DNA of 52,191 nucleotides from Acidobacteriota bacterium (GCA_021792135.1 JAJYVF010000033.1:1-52191), one strand, 5' to 3'; positions 34,492 to 44,484 are shown, counted from the stretch's first letter. Notes: generated by a model from the sequence alone, not told the origin. Numbers and translations: made by a program.

Positions 34492-35874
34492 TTATCGCGC
34501 CCCCGTTTCGTCCGTGCGCGCAGGCTGCTCTGTCGGCTGTGCGATGTTCTCAATGCGGATTTTGCTGACCCGCCGGCCGCTCATTTCGAGCACCGTGAGC
34601 CGCCGGCCCTCGAACTCAATGTTCTCGCCCCCTTCCGGGATTTTGCCGAGACGGGCGAGCATGAAGCCAGCGAGGGTTTCGACGCCGCCTTCGCGGGGCA
34701 GACTCCAGCGCATCTGCGTCTCCAGATCCCGCAGGCTGACGCTGCCATCGAGCACCATGCCGCCCGTTGCGGTCGTCAGCACGGTACGGGCGGCGACATC
34801 GAACTCATCTTCCAGTTCGCCGATGAGCTGTTCGATAGCGTCCTCTACGGTGACGAGGCCGACCGTGGATCCGAATTCGTCCACAACGATGGCGATGTGG
34901 CGGCGGCGGCGCTGGAATTCGTTCAGCAGATCCAGCACCGGCTTGGTTTCGGGAACCATCAGGGCTTCGCGCATGACCTGGCGGAGGCGCATATCGCTGA
35001 AGGGGACAACGGCGAAGCGGGTCTTTGCGGTGGCGCGGAAGTGCATCAGGCGGCTGATGTCCTTGGAGTAGACGACGCCCACGATGAACTCCGGACCGCG
35101 CGCGGGATCGAAGACGGGAATGCGGGAGTGCATCTCCTCGATGATGCGGGCGCTGGCGTCTTCGATGGGCATATCGCTGGGCAGAGAGAAGATCTGCTGA
35201 CGGGGAGTCATGATCTCGCGGGTGACGACTTCATTCAGCTCGACGGCGCGATGGATGAGAGCCTCCTGATATTCGGGCAGCATGCCGACGCGGCGGGCGG
35301 CTGTGGCCATCAGCTTCAGCTCTTCGGGCGAGTGCACGGCGCCCTCGTGGGTGAGGGGAGCGCGGAAGAGCCGCAACACCAGCGAGGCCGAGCGGTTCAA
35401 CAGGCGGACCAGCGGCCGCGTCAGGCGGATGAAGACCTCCATGGGACCGGCAACGGCGATGGCCATGTGGTCGGAGCGGCGCAGCGCCAGAGCCTTGGGC
35501 ACCAGCTCGCCGAGGAGCACGACAAAGTAGGTGATGAGGGCGAAGGCCAGGGGCACGGCGGCCAGATGCGCATAGACATGCGCATGCGGCAGGCCCTGCA
35601 TGGCGTGCTCGAAGAGTTCGGCGATGGCGGGTTCGCCGATCCAGCCCATGGCAAGGCTGCAGAGGGTAACGCCGAGCTGCACGGCGGGCAGAAAGTCCCC
35701 CAGATTCTGCTGCAGGCGGCGCACGATGCGCGCACCTGGGCGGCGCTCGGCGATGAGCTGCTCGACCCGGGTTTCGCGCACGCTTACCAGCGCAAATTCC
35801 GCCGCGACGAAGAACCCGTTCGCCAGAATCAGCAGGACGATGGCCACGCCGTGAAAGAGGAGGAAATCCGACAT
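34492..35874 (-). CDS. CNNM/CorC-type transporter or hemolysin-family protein (DUF21-CBS-CorC_HlyC)
   Basis: 460 residues. An N-terminal CNNM (DUF21) membrane domain with NGFFVAAEFALVSVRETRVEQL and GELVPKALAL is followed by a CBS pair (about 210-330; MTPRQQIFSLPSD, IVVDEFGSTVGLVTVEDAIE) and a C-terminal CorC_HlyC domain (about 350-440). Members are implicated in Mg/Co efflux; hemolysin is a historic name. The ABC permease follows 70 bases downstream and may be co-transcribed. Confidence 0.92.
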   Translation of the reverse strand: MSDFLLFHGVAIVLLILANGFFVAAEFALVSVRETRVEQLIAERRPGARIVRRLQQNLGDFLPAVQLGVTLCSLAMGWIGEPAIAELFEHAMQGLPHAHVYAHLAAVPLAFALITYFVVLLGELVPKALALRRSDHMAIAVAGPMEVFIRLTRPLVRLLNRSASLVLRLFRAPLTHEGAVHSPEELKLMATAARRVGMLPEYQEALIHRAVELNEVVTREIMTPRQQIFSLPSDMPIEDASARIIEEMHSRIPVFDPARGPEFIVGVVYSKDISRLMHFRATAKTRFAVVPFSDMRLRQVMREALMVPETKPVLDLLNEFQRRRRHIAIVVDEFGSTVGLVTVEDAIEQLIGELEDEFDVAARTVLTTATGGMVLDGSVSLRDLETQMRWSLPREGGVETLAGFMLARLGKIPEGGENIEFEGRRLTVLEMSGRRVSKIRIENIAQPTEQPARTDETGAR

Positions 35875-36053
35875 TTTCTCCGAGTCTACCGCACCGCGTC
35901 AGAGCGCCAGACGGGGACCCAGGCCTCGGTCCGATGCATGGTGCCGCACTTCTGATCTGGCGAGACAGGGATGCGGCGAACGCGACCGGCAGGCTGGGAG
36001 GCTCGGTCGAGGTGCTGACGCGATGGTCCGCGGAGGAGGCGTGAGGAGCCCTG

Positions 36054-37700
36054 TCAGCGGTTGCCGACCTCGGTGCCGTGGATGAAGGCAGCGACCCGGT
36101 CGTGGAGCTGTTTCAGGGAATCCTCCCGGACGTAGACCATGTGTCCCGACTGGTACCAGGCATATTGGATGTTGCCTGCCAGGCGCTGCTCGATGGGCAA
36201 ATGCTTGTCCTCATACATGGCAGAAAAGAAGGGCGTTGCCAGATCGTAATAGCCGCCGTTGACCAGCACCTTCAGTCTGGGATTGGTCTTCATGGCCATC
36301 GCCAGATCCGTCGCCACATTCAGATTGAGGGAATTGCCATGGTGTTTGAAGTCCCACGTGTTGAAGGGATCGGCGCCGAAATCCGCGTAGGGCAGATAGG
36401 TCTGGCCGTTGCCGAATTTCAGCGTCTGACGCACGTATTCGTTGAAGAGGGATACGTAGGCAGAGGAAATAGCGGCGCTCTGGGGATCGTACTGCGCCTC
36501 TTCGCTGAGGGGGTCGATGGAGGGTCCGGAAAAGCGCGTATCGAGGCGGCCCGTGGTGGTGTCGGTATCGATCTGCAGGGTCTTTTCAAACTGCGGCCCG
36601 GAGATGCGCAGATCGCCCCGCATGAGGTAATCGACGGGCAGGCCTGTGTACTGGTGCAGTTTCTCGGCAACCGCCTGCTTCTCGCTCGTGGTCAGATCCG
36701 TGCCTTTCGCCAGCGCCTCAGCGTAGGGACCCATCGCGAAGTCTTCCACCTCTTTGAGAAAAGGCTCGAGCGCCGGCGGCTCCTGCGGCAGTTTGTGGTG
36801 GTAGCGCGCGGTGGCAGCGAAGGTGGGGAGCGCCAGCTCGTAGCTGAGGTCAATGCCCGGATTGGCGTGGGCTTCATCGATGTCGACGCTGAAGTCAAAA
36901 ATCTGGGAGAGCAGCATGACCCCATTCAGGTCGACGCTCTTTTCATTTTCCAGGATATTGGCGAGGACCGCCGAGCGCGTAGTGCCATAGCTTTCGCCGA
37001 AGAGGTATTTCGGGGAATTCCAGCGGTTGTACATGGAGAGGAAGCGGACGATGAAGCGCGCGAAGGCGTTAGCATCCTCATCGACGCCCCAGAATGCTTT
37101 GTCCTTATCCTTGCCGGTCATGCGGCCAAAGCCCGTTCCCGGCATGTCGATGAAGACGAGATCGCTGGCATCGAGCAGTGAATCAGCGTTGTCGACAAGG
37201 CGGTAAGGGGCACCGGGCAGGTGGGTGTCCATCTCCGTGACGACATGCCTCGGGCCAAAGCAGCCCATGTGCAGCCAGACGGTCGAGCTGCCCGGACCTC
37301 CGTTGTAGAGGAAAGTGATGGGCCGCCGGTCGACATCGGCGTCGCGCCTGAAGTAGGCCACGTAGAACATGCGCGCCATGGGCGGCGCGTCGGCGGGATT
37401 TTTGGCAGCGGCAACGGCGGCGGCCAGATCCGTATCCGGCAGTGGCCTGCCGTCATCGCCCAGCTGCGCATCCTGCGCATCGGTGGCGCCGACCGTGATG
37501 GTTCCCGCAACGGCGTTGTACTGGATCTGCTGCCCGCCGACCGAGACAGTTCCCTGCGTGGCGACTTGCTGCGGCAGAGCGCTTTCCGCAGGTTTTTCGG
37601 CCGTTTTGCCGACCGGCTTTTCATCGCCCGCAGCGCGCGCGAGCATGGGAGAAAACATAACAGCAGAGGCAGCAAGTATGACGAGCCCAGAAAAACGCAT
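36054..37700 (-). CDS. Secreted S10 serine carboxypeptidase-like enzyme
   Basis: 548 residues. A signal peptide ends near ARAAG; a low-complexity N-terminal region of about 80 residues precedes the alpha/beta-hydrolase fold with NGGPGSSTVWLHMGCFGP (oxyanion region), the nucleophile S237 in FGESYG, then Asp in NGGYYDLATP and His in SGHMVY. S10 enzymes cleave C-terminal residues from peptides at acid pH. AGGAG precedes the ATG by 8 bases. A TATAAT (37751-37756 on the complement) lies 50 bases upstream. Confidence 0.9.
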   Translation of the reverse strand: MRFSGLVILAASAVMFSPMLARAAGDEKPVGKTAEKPAESALPQQVATQGTVSVGGQQIQYNAVAGTITVGATDAQDAQLGDDGRPLPDTDLAAAVAAAKNPADAPPMARMFYVAYFRRDADVDRRPITFLYNGGPGSSTVWLHMGCFGPRHVVTEMDTHLPGAPYRLVDNADSLLDASDLVFIDMPGTGFGRMTGKDKDKAFWGVDEDANAFARFIVRFLSMYNRWNSPKYLFGESYGTTRSAVLANILENEKSVDLNGVMLLSQIFDFSVDIDEAHANPGIDLSYELALPTFAATARYHHKLPQEPPALEPFLKEVEDFAMGPYAEALAKGTDLTTSEKQAVAEKLHQYTGLPVDYLMRGDLRISGPQFEKTLQIDTDTTTGRLDTRFSGPSIDPLSEEAQYDPQSAAISSAYVSLFNEYVRQTLKFGNGQTYLPYADFGADPFNTWDFKHHGNSLNLNVATDLAMAMKTNPRLKVLVNGGYYDLATPFFSAMYEDKHLPIEQRLAGNIQYAWYQSGHMVYVREDSLKQLHDRVAAFIHGTEVGNR

Positions 37701-37757
37701 TCCATCAGCTCCTGAGAATCTGTTCCCGATCTGCTATGGGTGAACTGCCGATTATAG

Positions 37758-37788
37758 CCGGGGCGCCAGGACTCCGCTGGTGCCCCGG
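37758..37788 (-). terminator. Hairpin between lacI-type gene and S10 gene
   Basis: A 12-bp stem with one G-T pair (37758-37769 with 37777-37788, 7-base loop) lies 117 bases beyond the regulator stop on the minus strand. It is followed at once by the TATAAT of the next gene, so it plausibly separates the two transcripts. No T-tract. Confidence 0.45.
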
Positions 37789-37904
37789 GGCCTGTATGCA
37801 GTCAGATTCGCGCCGACATCTCTTTCCGAGGCGAAATCTCGTGGCAGCTCCGGCATCGGGCGACGCCGCACACCTCGCCCCGATGACGGGCTGAACGGGG
37901 AACC

Positions 37905-38933
37905 TCAGGCACTCTTTCGCTGGCCCGTCGCTCGGGGCCGCTGCCGCACCGCAGGTCCGGTGGAGCCGCGAACCACCAGAGTGGGGTGTATGGAGTATTC
38001 GGCCCCCTCCGAACCTTCCTGCCGGATGCTGTACAGGGCGCGGAATGCCATCTGCGCGATCTGTTCCCGTGAGAGCCTCACGGTAGTAAGAGCGGGCTGC
38101 GTGAAGGAACTGATCTGGATGTCGTCAAAGCCGACGAGGGAGATATCGTCCGGCACGCTGAGGCCCCGCTCGTGGATGGCTCCAAGCGCGCCGATCGCCG
38201 TCATGTCATTGGAGGCCAGCACCGCCGTCGGGCGCCTCTTCCGGTCAAGAAGACGGGCCATGGCGTCGTGACCGCCATCGACCCGGTGATTGGCCTGTTC
38301 CAGAAGGTCCGTCACCATTCCCTTGCGGCGGAGACAGGCGATAAAGGCCTCGCGGCGGATGCATGCCGACGCCAGGTTCATGGGACCGGAGATAAATGCG
38401 ATCGCGGTGTGTCCGAGGGCGGCGATGTGCTCGACGGCAGAATCCAGCCCGGCCGCATAATCCACCACGATGTTGCTGGCCAGTTTGCGGGCAGCACCCG
38501 TGTCGAGAAAGACCAGGGGGATGTCGCGGCTCTCCAGCTCGGTGATCAGGTGCTCGTCCATCTCCGAGGTCATGACGGCAACCCCATCCACCTTCCGCTG
38601 CAGCATGCGGCTGACGCAGACTTCCATGCGCGCCGGATCGTAGTTGGTATTGGCTACGAGAACTTCCTGCCCGTGGCGAACGGCGATATCCTCGAAGCTC
38701 TTGACCAGCTCCGGGAAAAAGGGGTTGGTGATGTCGGAAATGATGAGGCCATATAGCCTGCTGCGTCCCGAACCCAGAGCGCGCGCCCAGGTATTGGGAT
38801 AGAACTTCAGTTCCTCAATGGCTCGCTGTACCCGTTCACGGGTTTCCCGAGTTACTTTGTCAGAACCGTTGATGGTCCGCGACACAGTCGCGGTGGAGAC
38901 TTTGGCAAGGCGCGCGACTTCTCTGATGTTCAT
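37905..38933 (-). CDS. LacI-family transcriptional regulator
   Basis: 342 residues from ATG 38933 (MNIREVARLAKVSTATVSRT); a GTG at 38954 would add seven residues. The HTH and hinge helix occupy about 1-60 (YPNTWARALGSGRSR), and the periplasmic-binding-type effector domain follows (IISDITNPFFPELVKSFEDI, LASNDMTAIGALGAIHERG, VGFDDIQISSFTQPALTTV). The family responds to sugars. It is divergent from the glycosidase at 39048, which is the likely target. Confidence 0.93.
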   Translation of the reverse strand: MNIREVARLAKVSTATVSRTINGSDKVTRETRERVQRAIEELKFYPNTWARALGSGRSRLYGLIISDITNPFFPELVKSFEDIAVRHGQEVLVANTNYDPARMEVCVSRMLQRKVDGVAVMTSEMDEHLITELESRDIPLVFLDTGAARKLASNIVVDYAAGLDSAVEHIAALGHTAIAFISGPMNLASACIRREAFIACLRRKGMVTDLLEQANHRVDGGHDAMARLLDRKRRPTAVLASNDMTAIGALGAIHERGLSVPDDISLVGFDDIQISSFTQPALTTVRLSREQIAQMAFRALYSIRQEGSEGAEYSIHPTLVVRGSTGPAVRQRPRATGQRKSA

Positions 38934-38965
38934 TCTGGGTTTCCGTAATCCCACCTGTTATATTC

Positions 38966-39038
38966 GATTTTCAGCAACAAGGGAAATGGCTGCCGGCCAG
39001 GGCGGGCGCCGCCCGGCAGCGCCCGACTCCTGAAAATC
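38966..39038. promoter_or_regulatory. Divergent control region with inverted repeat
   Basis: GATTTTCAG (38966-38974) and CTGAAAATC (39030-39038) are exact reverse complements, one on each side of the regulator-glycosidase gap. The second overlaps the short palindrome CTGAAAATCAG close to the glycosidase start. Between them lies a GC-rich hairpin (GCTGCCGG 38989-38996 / CCGGCAGC 39013-39020). Such paired half-sites could be operators for the LacI-type protein. Confidence 0.4.
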
Positions 39039-39047
39039 AGGACAGAG

Positions 39048-40190
39048 ATGATGCGATTGAACCGATGGCTCGCTGCTGCCCTCCTCGGCTGCTGGCCGGG
39101 GGTGGGCGCGTTCGCACAGGTTTCCCCGCAGTGGACCGAGTCTCAGGCCAGCGCCTGGTACGCTCACCAGCCATGGCTGGTGGGCAGCAACTACATCCCC
39201 TCCGATGCCATCAACCAGCTGGAGATGTGGCAGGCGGCGAGCTTTGACCCGCAGCGGATCGACCTGGAACTGGGCTGGGCTCAGGGCATGGGCATGAATA
39301 CCATGCGCGTCTTCCTCCACGACCTGCTGTGGAAACAGGACCCCGCGGGATTCCGCAGCCGCATCAATACTTTCCTCACCATCGCCGCCAAACACCACAT
39401 CCGGCCGATCCTGGTTCTGTTCGATTCCTGCTGGGACGCCAACCCGAAGCTCGGGCCGCAGCATCCGCCCATTCCCGGCGTGCACAACTCCGGATGGGTG
39501 CAGAGCCCGGGCCGGGCCGGCCTGGAAGACCCCGCCCAGTATCCCCGTCTTCAGGCCTATGTCGAGGGGGTTATTGGCGCTTTCGCCAACGATCCGCGCA
39601 TTCTGGCATGGGACCTCTGGAATGAACCGGGAAATTCAGCTCCGGAGCCCGGCGCGGATCCGCCCAACAAGACCGAGCTCGTCGCCAAACTGCTGCCTCA
39701 GGTCTTTGCCTGGGCGCGCGCCGCGCATCCAACCCAGCCGCTGACCAGCGGGATTTGGGAAGGTGACTGGTCCAGTCTCGAAACCCTGGGTACCCTCCAG
39801 CGCATCCAGGTGGAGGAGTCCGACGTCATCTCGTTCCACAATTACAGCTGGCCTGAGGACTTCGAGCATCGCATCGAGGAACTCCAGCAGTACCGCCGGC
39901 CCATTCTGTGTACGGAATACATGGCGCGCGGTGTGGGCAGCCTTTTTGACACGATCCTTCCCATTGCGCAGGAGCATCGGATTGCCGCCATCAACTGGGG
40001 CTTCGTTCAGGGGAAGACGCAGACCTGGCTGCCGTGGGACTCATGGCAGCGTCCCTACGTGCTCCTGCAGCCAGCGGTGTGGTTCCACGACATTCTGCAT
40101 CCAGACGGCACACCCTACCGCCAGCACGAAGTGGACCTGATCCGCAGGCTGACCAGCGAGATGAACGGGGCGCCCAGCCAGCAGCCGTAA
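39048..40190 (+). CDS. Secreted GH5-like glycoside hydrolase
   Basis: 380 residues, signal peptide to about residue 23 (WPGVGAFAQ). The TIM-barrel shows GMNTMRVFLHDLLW, RPILVLFDSCWD, the acid/base E193 in AWDLWNEPGN and the nucleophile E290 in ILCTEYMARG, with ISFHNYSWPE between. This is a clan GH-A pattern, nearest to cellulase-family/GH5-like enzymes. The substrate is not predictable. GGACAGAG precedes the ATG. Control by the divergent LacI-type regulator is inferred. Confidence 0.85.
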   Translation: MMRLNRWLAAALLGCWPGVGAFAQVSPQWTESQASAWYAHQPWLVGSNYIPSDAINQLEMWQAASFDPQRIDLELGWAQGMGMNTMRVFLHDLLWKQDPAGFRSRINTFLTIAAKHHIRPILVLFDSCWDANPKLGPQHPPIPGVHNSGWVQSPGRAGLEDPAQYPRLQAYVEGVIGAFANDPRILAWDLWNEPGNSAPEPGADPPNKTELVAKLLPQVFAWARAAHPTQPLTSGIWEGDWSSLETLGTLQRIQVEESDVISFHNYSWPEDFEHRIEELQQYRRPILCTEYMARGVGSLFDTILPIAQEHRIAAINWGFVQGKTQTWLPWDSWQRPYVLLQPAVWFHDILHPDGTPYRQHEVDLIRRLTSEMNGAPSQQP

Positions 40191-40198
40191 TCCGGCCG

Positions 40199-42091
40199 TT
40201 ACCTGCCGGTCCTGCAGCTGACGCAGAGATCGCCGGTGATCCCCCTGCCCTCCTCGATGGTGAAGATGCGGTCGACCGAGGGCAGTTTCACCTTCTCCCG
40301 CGCGCCGCTGGGCCAGTGAATATCGACGGAATCGACCGTGGTCGCATCGCCCAGGCCGAAGTGAACCCGCAGGTCATTGGAAGAAAGGTAGCTGCCTCCG
40401 CTGAGCACATCTCCGCGCTGGCGAATGCCCGCGGCTGTCAGATACACGGTGGTGCCCACGGCATCGCGCGGACTCCTGGGACCGCCAATCAGCTTCAGAT
40501 CGACCCAGTGATGATGGTCGGGGTTCACATTCTTCAGCAGGACGGGAACGCCGTCCATGTTGTTCATCACGACATCGATTTTTCCGTTGTTGAAGAGATC
40601 GCCGAAGGCGGCGCCGCGCCCGACAACGACCACTGCGAGGCCCGTTCCCTCGACAGCGGGAACGAGCCCGAATTTTCCGTTCTTCAGGTTGTGAAAGAGG
40701 AGCGGCCGCTCGGCGTAGCTCTCGCCCCACTCTGGATGCTGGTCCACCTGGGGATAGACATGCCCATTGGCGATGAACAGATCCTTCCAGCCGTCGTTGT
40801 CGTAGTCCAGAAAACCATCGGCGAAGCTCACAAAGGGGATGGTGGGTGCGGCGACACCCACCTCGTAGCTCAGGTCGGTGAAGTTCCCCTTGCCGTCGTT
40901 GCGGAAAACGATCACGTAATCGTCGGAGAAGGTGGTGTTCACCAGGTCCTCGTGGCCGTTGTTCTCGTAGTCGCCGGCCGCAATGCCCATGTTGGCCGCC
41001 TCGCGGCCGTCGGCGTTGAGCGCGTATCCGCTCAGGTAGCTGTCGTCCTCAAAGGTGCCATTGCCTTTGTTGATGAAGAGATAGTTCGGGGTGGAGTCGT
41101 TGGCCACGGCCAGGTCGATTTTGCCGTCGTTGTTCACATCCACAAACAGAGCGCCCAGGCCGTAGTAGCCGTTTTTGTTGTCGACGCCAAGCTTTTCGCT
41201 GACGTCGGTAAAGGTTCCGTCTCCATTGTTGTGGAAGAGGTGGTCGCGCTCGCCGGGCAGGCCGCGCGGGCCGCACATGACCTCGACACCGCGGAACTGG
41301 CAGAAGGCATAGTTGACGCTCTTGGTGCCGGAAGCCGGAGGGTGCGCGAAGTCGAAGTGGATGTAGCCGGCGACAAAGAGGTCGAGTCGGCCGTCGCCGT
41401 CATAGTCGCCAAAGGTTGCGCCGGTGGACCATGTTCCAATGCCCACCCCCGCCTTTTCCGCAACATCGGTGAAGGTGCCGTCATGATTATTGTGGTAGAG
41501 ACGGTTCTGCCCATAGTTGGTGACGTAGAGATCGGGCCAGCCATCGTTGTCGTAATCGCCGACGGTGCAGCCATAACCCCAGCGATCGTTGGCGACGCCC
41601 GCCTTTTCCGTCACGTCGGTAAAGGTCCCGTCGTGGTTGTTGTGGAAGAGCGCGGCATGGGGCGCAGCAGCCTTGCCGTTCAGGGCGTCCAGAGTCGAGC
41701 CGTTGACCAGATAGATGTCAAGCCATCCGTCGCGATCGTAATCCAGCAGGCAAACGCCAGGACCTTTGGCTTCGACAATGTATGGTTTGTCCGGAGTCCC
41801 GGCAGTATCGTGCCAGCTGGTCAGGCCGGCCGCTTTCGCGATGTCCTCGAAGACAATGGGGCCGGTCTTCACAAAGCCGCCAGCGGTGATGGGCCGATGC
41901 TGCTCATCGAAAATCCCGGGAGCCTGGGCGCCCGTGGCCATGCCGCCCTGCTGCATTCCGCCCGCGGCTTGCTGCGCGCCCACCGGCCACCATCCGGCGA
42001 GGCCGGCGGCCAGCAGCACCACCAGTGCCGCCGATCCCCCTGCTGCAGCAACCGACCAACACCCAACCAGACAGGCCCGTATCCACCTCAC
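40199..42091 (-). CDS. CRTAC1/ASPIC-UnbV family protein with FG-GAP (VCBS) repeats
   Basis: 630 residues from GTG 42091, chosen because GAGGAG stands 6 bases before it; a TTG at 42112 is weaker. An N-terminal membrane anchor (AALVVLLAAGLAGWWPVG) is followed by at least six FG-GAP calcium-loop repeats with the DxDxDGxxD pattern (DYDRDGWLDIYLVN, DYDNDGWPDLYVTN, DYDGDGRLDLFVA, DVNNDGKIDLAVAN, DYDNDGWKDLFIAN) and a C-terminal ASPIC/UnbV domain (DLRVHFGLGDATTVDSVDIH). It is likely an extracytoplasmic adhesion or scaffold protein. Such proteins are abundant in Acidobacteriota. Exact role unknown. Confidence 0.9.
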   Translation of the reverse strand: MRWIRACLVGCWSVAAAGGSAALVVLLAAGLAGWWPVGAQQAAGGMQQGGMATGAQAPGIFDEQHRPITAGGFVKTGPIVFEDIAKAAGLTSWHDTAGTPDKPYIVEAKGPGVCLLDYDRDGWLDIYLVNGSTLDALNGKAAAPHAALFHNNHDGTFTDVTEKAGVANDRWGYGCTVGDYDNDGWPDLYVTNYGQNRLYHNNHDGTFTDVAEKAGVGIGTWSTGATFGDYDGDGRLDLFVAGYIHFDFAHPPASGTKSVNYAFCQFRGVEVMCGPRGLPGERDHLFHNNGDGTFTDVSEKLGVDNKNGYYGLGALFVDVNNDGKIDLAVANDSTPNYLFINKGNGTFEDDSYLSGYALNADGREAANMGIAAGDYENNGHEDLVNTTFSDDYVIVFRNDGKGNFTDLSYEVGVAAPTIPFVSFADGFLDYDNDGWKDLFIANGHVYPQVDQHPEWGESYAERPLLFHNLKNGKFGLVPAVEGTGLAVVVVGRGAAFGDLFNNGKIDVVMNNMDGVPVLLKNVNPDHHHWVDLKLIGGPRSPRDAVGTTVYLTAAGIRQRGDVLSGGSYLSSNDLRVHFGLGDATTVDSVDIHWPSGAREKVKLPSVDRIFTIEEGRGITGDLCVSCRTGR

Positions 42092-42233
42092 CCCGGTCTC
42101 CTCTTCGCGCAAAGGTATGTTGCAACCATTGTCGCCGTTCCCGGCTGTCCCGGGAAAGCGTTCCGGTTCAGGGCCGGCATCATTTCCGCGCCAGCCGTAC
42201 TGCGGGCGGGCCGCCAGGCGATACTATCTCTCA

Positions 42234-44417
42234 ATGTTCCTGCGCCGAGCCTTCGCTCCTCTCGCTCTCCTCCTGTGCTGCATTGCCGCCGTTGCCGCTC
42301 CCCGGGCGCAGAATGGCCATGTTTCCAGAAGCCTGCTCGACAGCTATACCGGCCAGTACCGGTTCCATGAGGAGCCCGATGTCGTCCTTTCCTTCTTCCG
42401 CGACGGAAGCCGGCTGTATTTCGAGGGCGCGCGCACGCCGCGCACCGATCTGACCACGGAGTCGGATACCACCTTTAGCTCCGACATGGGCAATACCCGC
42501 TATACGTTCGTCACCGGCAGCGACGGCAGGGTCACTTCCATCCGCGTCGAGGGCAGCCGTTCGGGGACACTGGAGAAGATCTCCTCCACACCGGTCCACA
42601 ACCACTTCCGCCCCTATTCGCGGGAGGAAGCGATGATCCCGATGCGGGACGGCATCCGGCTGCATGCGATCATCCTGCGCCCAACCGACACGGATGAGCC
42701 CCTGCCCTTCCTCATGCAGCGCACGCCGTACGGCGTGGATGGTTCCACTTCTGATTCCATCAACGCGCGTTACACCGAACTGGCGCAAAGCGGCTATATC
42801 TTCGTCATGGAAGACATCCGCGGCCGCTACAGATCGGAAGGCACGTTCGTGATGATGCGCCCACTCGCCGATCACAGGGATCCGGGCGCAGTGGACGAAA
42901 GCACCGACAGCTACGACACGGTGGCGTGGCTGCTGAAGCACGTGCCCCGCAACAACGGACGAGCCGGCGTCATGGGCATTTCCTATCCGGGCTTCCTGGC
43001 GGCGGAAGCCGGCATCGACCCGCATCCGGCCATCCGCGCCATCTCGCCCCAGGCGCCGATGACGGACGTGTGGATTGGCGACGACTTCTTTCACAACGGC
43101 GCTTTTCGCCAGACCTACGGGTACGATTACGTGCTGGGGATGGAGTCAGGCAAACAGAACGCCTTCGGCGGGCTGAACGAGGACGCCTACACCTTCTTCC
43201 TGAATGCCGGGTCGTTTGCCGCAGCCGGCAGGCTCTCCGGAGCCACCGGCCTGCCCACCTGGCAGGCCTTCCTGGATCATCCCGCCTACGACAACTTCTG
43301 GCGCTCGCGCGCCGTGCAGTATCACCTCACGAAGGTCACAGTGCCCACGCTGGAAGTGGGGGGCTGGTGGGATCAGGAGGATCTGTGGGGGCCGCAGGCG
43401 GAGTATGCCGCCCTTGAGCCCCACAATCAGCCCGCGGATCCGAAGCATCGCGTCTATCTCGTACTCGGGCCATGGCGGCATGGGAGCTGGGCGCTCACGC
43501 AGCGTCATCTCGGGCCGGTGGATTTCGGCGAGGCGGTGGGCGATGAGTACCGGAAGCAGATCGAAGCACCGTTCTTTGCGTATTACCTGAAGGATCAGCC
43601 TGGATTCCAGCTGGCCAACACCGCAACGTACCAGACGGGCTCCGAACGCTGGATGTACTACAGGCAGTGGCCGCCCCAGAATGTAACCGAGCACGATCTA
43701 TATCTCGACGCCGACGGTCAGCTCCGCTTTTCAAAGCCCGCCGATCCGAACGCCTTCAGGGCGTACAGGTCGGATCCGGCCGACCCAGTTCCCTATCGCA
43801 GGCGCCCGATCGAGGCCACCTATGCCACTGGCTCCCACTGGTACACCTGGATGGTTCAGGACCAGCGACCGGACGATGGCCGGAAGGATGTGGCTGTCTG
43901 GACCACGCCTCCGCTGGAGCATGACGTCACCGTGACGGGCAACGTGACCGCCGATCTGATCGCTTCAACCTCCGGCACCGATTCGGACTGGGTGGTTAAA
44001 CTGATCGACGTGTTTCCCGGGAACGGGGCGCAGATGCCGCCGTGCAGCAGTCCCTGCCTGCGGATCGATCCCGCCGCCGATCCGTACTTTGCGGCACAGC
44101 CCGAGGGGTATGAACTCATGATTGCGGACGAGATCTATCGCGGCCGCTATCGGATCAGCTACGAACACCCGGAGGCGATCCCGGCGAACACGCCCGAGGA
44201 GTACAAATTCAGTCTGCATGCGGCTGACCATGTGTTCCTGAAAGGGCACCGCATCATGGTCCAGGTGCAGAGCACGTGGTTTCCGCTCTACGACCGCAAT
44301 CCGCAGAGCTTTGTGCCCAATATTATGACAGCGCAGCCGGGTGACTATAAGCCGGAAGAACAAAGGATTTACGCGAGGTCGCGCATCGAGTTACCGGAGC
44401 CGGAAGGATTCGATTGA
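42234..44417 (+). CDS. Secreted CocE/NonD family acyl hydrolase
   Basis: 727 residues from ATG 42234 (MFLRRAFAPLALLLCCIAAV, a signal peptide); the frame extends upstream but runs antisense to the neighbour. Residues about 35-110 form an extra N-terminal beta-rich module (LLDSYTGQYRFHEEPDVVLS), then the X-Pro dipeptidyl-peptidase/CocE hydrolase domain (PMRDGIRLHAIILRP, nucleophile in VMGISYPGF, GGWWDQED, LGPWRHGSW with the catalytic His) and a C-terminal jelly-roll domain (about 540-720). Substrates may be esters or amides of small molecules or peptides. Confidence 0.9.
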   Translation: MFLRRAFAPLALLLCCIAAVAAPRAQNGHVSRSLLDSYTGQYRFHEEPDVVLSFFRDGSRLYFEGARTPRTDLTTESDTTFSSDMGNTRYTFVTGSDGRVTSIRVEGSRSGTLEKISSTPVHNHFRPYSREEAMIPMRDGIRLHAIILRPTDTDEPLPFLMQRTPYGVDGSTSDSINARYTELAQSGYIFVMEDIRGRYRSEGTFVMMRPLADHRDPGAVDESTDSYDTVAWLLKHVPRNNGRAGVMGISYPGFLAAEAGIDPHPAIRAISPQAPMTDVWIGDDFFHNGAFRQTYGYDYVLGMESGKQNAFGGLNEDAYTFFLNAGSFAAAGRLSGATGLPTWQAFLDHPAYDNFWRSRAVQYHLTKVTVPTLEVGGWWDQEDLWGPQAEYAALEPHNQPADPKHRVYLVLGPWRHGSWALTQRHLGPVDFGEAVGDEYRKQIEAPFFAYYLKDQPGFQLANTATYQTGSERWMYYRQWPPQNVTEHDLYLDADGQLRFSKPADPNAFRAYRSDPADPVPYRRRPIEATYATGSHWYTWMVQDQRPDDGRKDVAVWTTPPLEHDVTVTGNVTADLIASTSGTDSDWVVKLIDVFPGNGAQMPPCSSPCLRIDPAADPYFAAQPEGYELMIADEIYRGRYRISYEHPEAIPANTPEEYKFSLHAADHVFLKGHRIMVQVQSTWFPLYDRNPQSFVPNIMTAQPGDYKPEEQRIYARSRIELPEPEGFD

Positions 44418-44484
44418 CAGCAATTGCCTGTCGGAGTAGATTCGTCTCTCTCCAACCGCTGAAAACAACAGGGGAGGTCTTCCA

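Noticed and set aside
34147-35955. 602-codon plus-strand frame
   Set aside because: Antisense to the ABC permease and CBS-domain genes, with His/Gly/Asp-rich nonsense composition.
40034-42370. 778-codon plus-strand frame
   Set aside because: Antisense to the CRTAC1 gene; its Val/Ile-rich composition reflects complements of the calcium-loop repeats.
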